DNA of 38,288 nucleotides from CAJXTB01 sp047626195. Its GTDB lineage: Bacteria > Myxococcota_A > UBA796 > GCA-2862545. The position numbers and the translations under genes were made by a program. Positions within the stretch are counted from its first letter, which is position 1, and the number at the start of each line of letters is the position of its first letter. The stretch is taken from NCBI GenBank assembly GCA_047626195.1, contig JBLHSN010000014.1:1-38288 (forward strand), given 5' to 3'. Shown here piece by piece: positions 32,965 to 38,288 of the stretch. The notes below the pieces were generated by a model, which did not search any database, was not told the DNA's origin, and was given only the letters and a program-made list of their open reading frames with translations.

Positions 32965-34647
32965 ATGGATACAAAGTTCATCTACCAGATGCAGAACCTG
33001 CGGAAGACCTGGGGCGACGGCACCGAGGTCTTCAAGGGCATTCACCTATCCTTCTACTACGGCGCAAAGATCGGCATCGTTGGTCAGAACGGCGCCGGTA
33101 AGTCCACGCTTCTTAAGATCATGGCCGGCCTCGATGACGAAATCGATGGCCGCGTCTGGATCGACCCATCCATCACCGTCGGCTACCTCGCTCAAGAGCC
33201 TGAGCTTGACGCCACCAAGACGGTGAAAGAGAACGTGGAAGAGGGTCTGTCCGAGCTGCGTGACCTCATCACTGAGTACGAGCGCGTCAGCGAGCGATTC
33301 GCCGAAGAACTCACAGACGACGAGATGGACAAGGTGATGAACCGCCAAGCGGAGCTCATGGACCAGATCGATGCCAAGAACGCCTGGGACATCGACCGGA
33401 CTGTTGAAATCGCCATGGACGCGCTGCGGGTTCCGCCCGGTGACAGCGGCATCGAAAACCTCTCCGGTGGTGAGAAACGACGCGTCGCGCTGTGCCAGCT
33501 TCTACTCGCCAAGCCCGGCCTACTGCTACTCGACGAACCGACAAACCATTTGGACGCCGAGAGCGTAGCCTGGCTCGAAGACCACCTCGCCGCCTACGCA
33601 GGCACGGTCATCATCGTCACGCATGACCGGTACTTCCTCGACAACGTCACCAAGTGGATCCTTGAGCTCGAGAGCGGCAAAGGCATTCCGTACGAGGGCA
33701 ACTACTCAGGCTGGCTTGAGCAAAAGCAAAAGCGCCTTCAGCAGTCGGAAAAGACAGAGTCCGCCAAGCAGAAGACCCTGTCGCGCGAGCTTGAGTGGGC
33801 CCGTATGGGCTCGCGTCAGCGGAACAACCGAAACCTCGCTCGACTCAAGCGCTACGATGAACTGATGTCTGCGGCGCAGGACAACACGCAGAATCGCCGC
33901 ACCAACATCGGCATTCCTCCGGGACCGCGCCTTGGCACCAAGGTGGTTCGCCTCGAAAATGTGTCCAAGGGCTACGGCGACCGTCTGCTCATCGACAACC
34001 TTTCCTTCGACCTGCCGCGTGCCGGCATTGTCGGAGTCGTTGGTGCCAACGGTGCAGGCAAGACCACCCTCTTTCGCATGATAACCGGCCTAGAGCAGCC
34101 AGATAGCGGCGTCCTAGACGTTGGTGAGACAGTAGAAATCGCCCACGTCGATCAGTCGCGCGACACGCTCAAGGGCGAAGAGTCCGTCTTCGAGAACATC
34201 GCCCAGGGCCGTGACCGTCTGCAGGTTGGCGGGCGCGAAATCCTCGCCCGTGCCTACGTCAGCGCCTTCGGCTTCCGCGGTGGCAAACAGACTCAGACCG
34301 TGGAGACGCTGTCCGGTGGTGAGCGCGGACGCGTCCACTTGGCCATGCTGCTGCAGAGCGGCGGCAACCTCATCCTTCTCGATGAGCCCACCAACGACCT
34401 GGACACTGATACGCTTCGTGAGCTGGAAGGCGCGCTCGACGACTTTCCAGGATGCGCAGTGGTTATTAGCCATGACCGCTGGTTCCTCGACCGCGTTGCC
34501 ACGCACATCTTAGCGTTCGAGGGTGACAGCCAGGTCGTATGGTTTGAAGGCAACTACGACGAGTACGAGCGCGACAAGAAGAAGCGCCTCGGCGCCGATG
34601 CCTCGAGCCCAAAGCGCATCAAGTACCGTCCGCTGACCCGAAGCTAA
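32965..34647 (+). CDS. ettA: ABC-F ATPase, energy-dependent translational throttle EttA
   Basis: 560 residues, close to the usual 555. Two ATP-binding cassettes are present: Walker A GQNGAGKST (40-48) and GANGAGKTT in the second half; signatures LSGGEKRR and LSGGERGR; Walker B segments with DEPTNHLD and DEPTNDLD; and switch His in THDRYFLD and SHDRWFLD. The arm and linker part (KTLSRELEWARMGSRQRNNRNLARLKRYDEL) is the ribosome-contacting segment of EttA. EttA binds the ribosomal E site and adjusts elongation to the ATP/ADP state. No membrane domain, as expected. GGAG precedes the ATG by 6 bases. It converges with the kinase gene, with 16 bases between stops. Confidence 0.95.
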   Translation: MDTKFIYQMQNLRKTWGDGTEVFKGIHLSFYYGAKIGIVGQNGAGKSTLLKIMAGLDDEIDGRVWIDPSITVGYLAQEPELDATKTVKENVEEGLSELRDLITEYERVSERFAEELTDDEMDKVMNRQAELMDQIDAKNAWDIDRTVEIAMDALRVPPGDSGIENLSGGEKRRVALCQLLLAKPGLLLLDEPTNHLDAESVAWLEDHLAAYAGTVIIVTHDRYFLDNVTKWILELESGKGIPYEGNYSGWLEQKQKRLQQSEKTESAKQKTLSRELEWARMGSRQRNNRNLARLKRYDELMSAAQDNTQNRRTNIGIPPGPRLGTKVVRLENVSKGYGDRLLIDNLSFDLPRAGIVGVVGANGAGKTTLFRMITGLEQPDSGVLDVGETVEIAHVDQSRDTLKGEESVFENIAQGRDRLQVGGREILARAYVSAFGFRGGKQTQTVETLSGGERGRVHLAMLLQSGGNLILLDEPTNDLDTDTLRELEGALDDFPGCAVVISHDRWFLDRVATHILAFEGDSQVVWFEGNYDEYERDKKKRLGADASSPKRIKYRPLTRS

Positions 34648-34663
34648 GGGGCGAGAGTCGGCG

Positions 34664-36376
34664 CTAGCTTGTAGCGAGCACTGCGCCGACAATCGCAACG
34701 ATGACCAACACGCCCCCGACCACAATGACGGCGGTCAGGCTCTTGGACATCCCAGAAGACTGAACGGCTTCGAACATGGGATTGTTGGTCGATTCTTGCG
34801 CGGGTTTTTCAAGTTCGTCAACGGTGCCATCTGACTCGGCCTGCCGCTCTTCTGCGACAGGCTCGGTCAAGCCGTCAACTTGTTCGAAGTCGCCTTCAGG
34901 GGTCGCGGGATCACCGACCCAAACATCTCCGGATCCACCAGCAGAGGGCATGTCCATGACGTCCATCTCTTCTACGTCGTAGGAAAAAGGTGTTTCCCCC
35001 CTTACATCTTCGGTGGGGTCTTCGGGTGAATGCCGACGAACATCTGCGGGTGCGTCCGTATCTGGAAGAACTTGCACGCCACTGGCCGCGAGCTCACTGT
35101 CTTCCATGTCATCGGGGGCGTCCGCTTCCTCGTTGAAAGTCGTCGACTCAACGGGCTCCACGTCGGCTACGAAGCTGACCGGCTCCTCGGTCGCCAGGTC
35201 ATCTCCTTCCACCGAGACCACACCCGAGAGCTGGGCTTCATCGTCAAAAGCTTCGGCGTCGGCGGTTCCAGCCACCGAGAGCACTTCGCTGTCCTCGAAG
35301 TCGTCGACCGGAAGGTCTCCTAGAGGTGTAGCGACCTCACTGACCTGATGGTCGGCTTCGGGAAGCAGCGCGGGTGCACCAGACTCGTCTGCCAGTTGTT
35401 CGGCTGCCCTGCGGGCCTCTCGCCCCGCACGTACGCGCTGCTCTCTGGCAGCCTGCTGCTGTTCCTCCACAATCTCGGTAGCCAAGTCGGCCTGCAGGTC
35501 AGCCAGGTCTAGGCCTTCCCCCAGCTGGTCGAGCAGGTCCCGCACCGCCAGAGCAAGCTCACGCGCGGACTGGAAGCGCTTGTCAATGTTACGACGCGTA
35601 GCGGTCTTGAACAAGGTTGCGACCGCTTCCGGTTGATTCAACAAGCCAGTGGTGGACGTCGCCTTCGACACTTGAGCGGCTGCCGTTTCGACAGTCTTGG
35701 CGGTCGAGGCGTGCCTGCCACTCACAATGTAATGCAGCAGGAGCCCCAAACAGTAGATGTCGGACCGCGGCTCCAAGTGCACCATGCCTTTTAGGTGCTC
35801 GGGAGATGCGTACCGCGGGGAAACGACCACAGCGGGCATGCCGTCGATCTCAACCGGATGCGCCAAAATACCGATGGTACCAAAGTCCGTAACCATTGGA
35901 CGCCAGGTGGTGGGGTCGCGGAACTCCCCCTGAATGAGTACATTTTCGGGCTTGATGTCCCCGTGAACAATCTCCTTAGAATGCGCGTACTCAATACCCT
36001 GAACAATACCGAGAAATACGCGAAGCGACTGCACCAGTGGAACACCGGTTCGGTACTCGCGAGACATTACCCGGTGCAGCGTGAGGCCTTCTTTGACCAG
36101 GTCGAGGACCAGACCAATCTGGTTGTCTTCTTCGAGCACCACTTCACGCGCTGCCAGAACATGCGGATGCTTTAGCGTAGTGCCGGCGAATCCCTCTGCC
36201 TCAAAGCGCTTGCGCCAAGACTCGTCTCCGTGCAGCTTCGGATGCAGCACCTTGAGGGCACAGGTTGTGCCGTACACGGTGTGACGGGCAGCGTACACAG
36301 AACCCATACCGCCGCCAGCGATGAGTCCTTCGATGGTGTACGCGCCAAACGGCGTACCGGGGTCAAGGGTGTCCAT
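34664..36376 (-). CDS. Tail-anchored Ser/Thr protein kinase with HGD catalytic loop
   Basis: 570 residues. The kinase domain (about 10-285) has IAGGGMGSVY, Lys42, catalytic loop HGDIKPEN (138-145), DFG (164-166) and YASPEH. The Arg of HRD is replaced by Gly, so activation-loop control should differ, while the catalytic Asp, Lys and Asn remain. A helical basic stretch with EEQQQAAREQRVRAGREARRAAEQ follows. Residues of about 340-540 form a long acidic, low-complexity linker. A single C-terminal helix (about 546-567) anchors it in the membrane with almost nothing beyond, so unlike the other kinase it has no outside sensor. A promoter-like pair lies upstream at 36421-36448. It starts its own transcript after a 309-base gap. 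Confidence 0.92.
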   Translation of the reverse strand: MDTLDPGTPFGAYTIEGLIAGGGMGSVYAARHTVYGTTCALKVLHPKLHGDESWRKRFEAEGFAGTTLKHPHVLAAREVVLEEDNQIGLVLDLVKEGLTLHRVMSREYRTGVPLVQSLRVFLGIVQGIEYAHSKEIVHGDIKPENVLIQGEFRDPTTWRPMVTDFGTIGILAHPVEIDGMPAVVVSPRYASPEHLKGMVHLEPRSDIYCLGLLLHYIVSGRHASTAKTVETAAAQVSKATSTTGLLNQPEAVATLFKTATRRNIDKRFQSARELALAVRDLLDQLGEGLDLADLQADLATEIVEEQQQAAREQRVRAGREARRAAEQLADESGAPALLPEADHQVSEVATPLGDLPVDDFEDSEVLSVAGTADAEAFDDEAQLSGVVSVEGDDLATEEPVSFVADVEPVESTTFNEEADAPDDMEDSELAASGVQVLPDTDAPADVRRHSPEDPTEDVRGETPFSYDVEEMDVMDMPSAGGSGDVWVGDPATPEGDFEQVDGLTEPVAEERQAESDGTVDELEKPAQESTNNPMFEAVQSSGMSKSLTAVIVVGGVLVIVAIVGAVLATS

Positions 36377-36420
36377 GACGCGGATCCTACCAGTCGCGAC
36401 GGGGGCGGTCGATCACGGAC

Positions 36421-36448
36421 CTTAAAATGGCCGAAAGACGCTGTTCAA
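36421..36448 (-). promoter_or_regulatory. Sigma-70-like promoter of the tail-anchored kinase gene
   Basis: On the minus strand TTGAAC (36448-36443) and TTTAAG (36426-36421) are 16 bases apart, each matching consensus at four positions. The leader would be about 38 bases, with AGGA before ATG 36376. Confidence 0.35.
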
Positions 36449-36475
36449 CCGTGTTCGCAATGTGTGGGAACACGG
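36449..36475. promoter_or_regulatory. Inverted repeat abutting the kinase promoter
   Basis: CCGTGTTC (36449-36456) and GAACACGG (36468-36475) are perfect inverted 8-mers around 11 bases. The repeat ends next to the -35 hexamer, the position expected for an activator site. It could also be a hairpin at the end of the UbiA transcript. Confidence 0.4.
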
Positions 36476-36685
36476 CTCGGCATCGCGGGTGCGAGGTCAT
36501 AATCCCAGGATAGTGCTCACCGACTGGAGGTCGGAATGTCCGCCTGCAGCCCCGTCTTGCCGAATTGCGAGGGTGCCAGCAACGGACCAACGGCCAGCTC
36601 ACAGAAGCCTACACGCGATGTAGACGTCTGGCTGTCGCCGATAGAGTGTCTCGACGACGTAAAAGGCGCAAACCCTGGAAAATGT

Positions 36686-37675
36686 CTACTCGGGCGACTG
36701 GCTACCCAGCTTCTGGCGCTCCCATTGACGCATCTGGCGCGGCGGCAACAAGGGGCGGTCGCCGGGATGACCCGCAGCAGTCCCGAGCCCAGCAACTGGA
36801 CGGTTGTGCCAGGAGTCATCCATATACACGAAAAAAAGCAGTGCCAACGCCGTCAGTGCACCGGCAAGCAGTCGCGATGCGAACCCTTTAGCCCAGTCGC
36901 TATTGTTCGCCTCGCCGCTGTTCTGCCAGCGGCGGGCGTGGGCGTCGACCCACACGAATAGGGGCAGCACCAACAGGACGATGCGTGGAACCCAGCCCAT
37001 CGCCGCACACAACACAGCTCCAGAAAACCCAGCCCACATCCACAGCCGCGTCGCCCAGACGGTAGCAGCCATTCCCTGACGGGCGACCAAGGTTCGGTAG
37101 TTGCGGGCTCGGTCCTCGTCGCCTTGAAACGCCTGAGCCGCGTAGTAGGCTGCCATCACCCCGCAAAGACCGATAATCAAAGTGATTCCTGCACGAGGCG
37201 TTGGTGGGACGCCCACACACGCAAACCCCGCGATCGGTGTGAGCAGACCGTAGCCAACACCGTTGACGACGGGTCCGCCTACCGAGTGCCCCTTCCACAC
37301 CGCACTAGGGTGGCTATACAAAACGGCAAGAATGCTGCAACCAGCCGCACAAATGAACACGAAGGTTCCCGCCAACGCAGCGGTTCCCATGCACACACCG
37401 AGTGCCCCGTACGCCCACCATTCAATGCCATCGGGTACCGCAGCTGCCGTTCCCCACAACACCTCACCTTCGTCTTGGTCTAGAGCGGCATTGAGCCACA
37501 GCGTTCCAGCATGCAAGAACGTCCACGACACCAATGTCAGCAGCAGTGCTGTACCTCCCTGCCCCAGCAACGCTCGGTCCCAGTGGGCAAAGCCATACCC
37601 GCCCAAGACAATGAGCCATAGGTAAGGAGCCATACGTGGGCGCGAGAGGTGCCACAGTGAACGAAAGACAGTCAC
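36686..37675 (-). CDS. UbiA-family prenyltransferase-like membrane protein
   Basis: 329 residues with about eight hydrophobic helices. The first Asp-rich motif of the UbiA fold appears as NAALDQDEGEV (in place of NDxxDxxxD), and the second as GDEDRARNYRTL (DxxxDxxxxRTL-like). These two motifs bind Mg-prenyl diphosphate in the family, so a lipid-tail transfer reaction in the membrane is likely; the acceptor is not known. The C-terminal 40 residues are hydrophilic. It lies 8 bases after the stop of a second, similar gene, so they form a tandem pair in one transcript. The short spacing suggests coexpression. Confidence 0.85.
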   Translation of the reverse strand: MTVFRSLWHLSRPRMAPYLWLIVLGGYGFAHWDRALLGQGGTALLLTLVSWTFLHAGTLWLNAALDQDEGEVLWGTAAAVPDGIEWWAYGALGVCMGTAALAGTFVFICAAGCSILAVLYSHPSAVWKGHSVGGPVVNGVGYGLLTPIAGFACVGVPPTPRAGITLIIGLCGVMAAYYAAQAFQGDEDRARNYRTLVARQGMAATVWATRLWMWAGFSGAVLCAAMGWVPRIVLLVLPLFVWVDAHARRWQNSGEANNSDWAKGFASRLLAGALTALALLFFVYMDDSWHNRPVAGLGTAAGHPGDRPLLPPRQMRQWERQKLGSQSPE

Positions 37676-37683
37676 GCCTCCGC

Positions 37684-38288
37684 CTATTGCATCCGTCGTT
37701 CACGAACCCACACGCGATCAGCGGGCCACCCACGAGCCGTGTCCAGCCCGGCTGTCGGTCCGCCTGTCCTCAGCGACACAAGATGCGCTGTGAGCACTGC
37801 CACCAGGACCGCCAAACCAAACAAGCAGACCCGTCGAAACCCAGTCGAGGCCCAGCGTGAAGTCAACGGCCGCGCGGCAAGTTGGATATCCACCCACACC
37901 CACAGAGGTGCGCACAAAAGAACCATCCTGGGGTACCAGCCGACAACACTGAACAGGAACAACAGCACCGTGCCAGCCGCGAAGAGAGCCCGAGCGATGT
38001 TCGCCGTCTTCTCTGCCCCCCACAGCACCACTGGGGTTCGGTAGCCACGAGCGCGGTCGGCTTCTTCCTGAAACGCCTGGGCGAGCAGTGCGACTCCCGC
38101 AATCCAGACCATCAACCCCACCACACTTCCGACAGCTCGTGGGGTCAGGCTGACTTGCGGCAACGACCACCCAGCAATCACCGACAGCGCGCCATATCCG
38201 AGTACGTTCACCACGAGTCCCATCACCGGGTGCCCCTTCCATGCCGTGGCCGGATGGCTGTACAACACAGCGAGTAGCGCACACAGCG
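37684..38288 (-). CDS. Second UbiA-like membrane protein, N-terminus cut by window
   Basis: The open frame continues past the window end, so only about the last 200 residues are visible. It is a paralogue of the next gene: ALLAVLYSHPATAWKGHPVMGLVVNVLGYG parallels ILAVLYSHPSAVWKGHSVGGPVVNGVGYG, and QEEADRARGYRTPVVLWG parallels the second Asp-rich motif. A start at TTG 38268 inside this conserved segment is not real, since homology continues upstream to the edge. The second motif has Glu-Ala-Asp where the neighbour has Asp-Glu-Asp, and the first Asp motif is outside the window. The tail has a helix near 37790 and a basic end. Confidence 0.8.
   Translation of the reverse strand, partial: LCALLAVLYSHPATAWKGHPVMGLVVNVLGYGALSVIAGWSLPQVSLTPRAVGSVVGLMVWIAGVALLAQAFQEEADRARGYRTPVVLWGAEKTANIARALFAAGTVLLFLFSVVGWYPRMVLLCAPLWVWVDIQLAARPLTSRWASTGFRRVCLFGLAVLVAVLTAHLVSLRTGGPTAGLDTARGWPADRVWVRERRMQ

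Larger units (their letters stand above)
36377..36685. other. 309-bp intergenic stretch upstream of the kinase
   Basis: Between the UbiA-like gene stop and the kinase start. It holds a promoter-like pair and an inverted repeat directly upstream of it. CCGAC-TGGAG-GTCGG at 36519-36533 is a further 5-bp stem. No RNA gene was recognised. Confidence 0.5.

Noticed and set aside
36387..36602. Minus 71-residue frame upstream of the kinase
   Set aside because: It covers the promoter-like pair and has no ribosome site or recognisable motif.
36536..36961. Plus frame with a good GGAGG site 5 bases before its ATG
   Set aside because: It runs antisense through most of the UbiA-like gene, composition is not protein-like, and no domain is seen.

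Overview
The window reads as chromosome of a GC-rich (about 60% by eye) Gram-negative bacterium, most likely a Myxococcota/deltaproteobacterial relative. This is inferred from Asp-Thr-Asp surface linkers, thrombospondin type-3 repeats, a MYXO-CTERM-like anchor (Gly-Gly-Cys, hydrophobic helix, Arg4), two membrane-anchored Ser/Thr kinases, a PEGA domain, an FHA protein and many exported or outer-membrane proteins. No tRNA, rRNA, CRISPR array, integrase or intact insertion sequence was seen, and base composition looks even, so nothing marks a recent island.

Layout. 1-1485 (minus): C-terminally cut exported beta-propeller protein with a DTDP/DT linker. 1708-8788 (plus): lipoprotein alpha-amylase, overlapping FkbM methyltransferase, zinc-independent type L36, tail-anchored FHA-like protein, double-FKBP prolyl isomerase, TonB-dependent receptor. 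13514-8799 (minus): very large OmpA-family protein with an internal sorting signal, overlapping Nudix hydrolase, degenerate Y1/REP-type transposase homologue. 13623-17012 (plus): exported DUF3857/pseudo-transglutaminase-like repeat protein. 22230-17018 (minus): exported ARPP-1 domain protein, beta-barrel protein with an Arg-Pro-Pro-Arg-Glu repeat, transmembrane Ser/Thr kinase, periplasmic substrate-binding protein. 22367-23641 (plus): exported HExxH protein, converging on a membrane protein and a metallo-beta-lactamase-fold hydrolase (minus). 24867-26189 (plus): uncharacterised helical protein. 26725-26279 (minus): lone contractile-tail tube protein with its own terminator. 27115-34647 (plus): exported coiled-coil protein, asnS, STAND-like/TPR protein, sensor histidine kinase, ettA. 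36376-34664 (minus): second Ser/Thr kinase. 38288-36686 (minus): two tandem UbiA-like prenyltransferases, the first cut by the window end.

How the parts may work together. Housekeeping translation genes (L36, asnS, ettA) are mixed with cell-envelope and signalling genes. Kinases, an FHA reader and a histidine kinase suggest envelope signalling; the 22230-17018 cluster, where a kinase with a periplasmic PEGA tail precedes a solitary binding protein, is the best candidate for an uncharacterised sensory unit. The most unusual single gene is the 1022-residue OmpA protein, which seems to be two envelope proteins fused through a surface-anchor signal followed by a signal-peptide-like segment.
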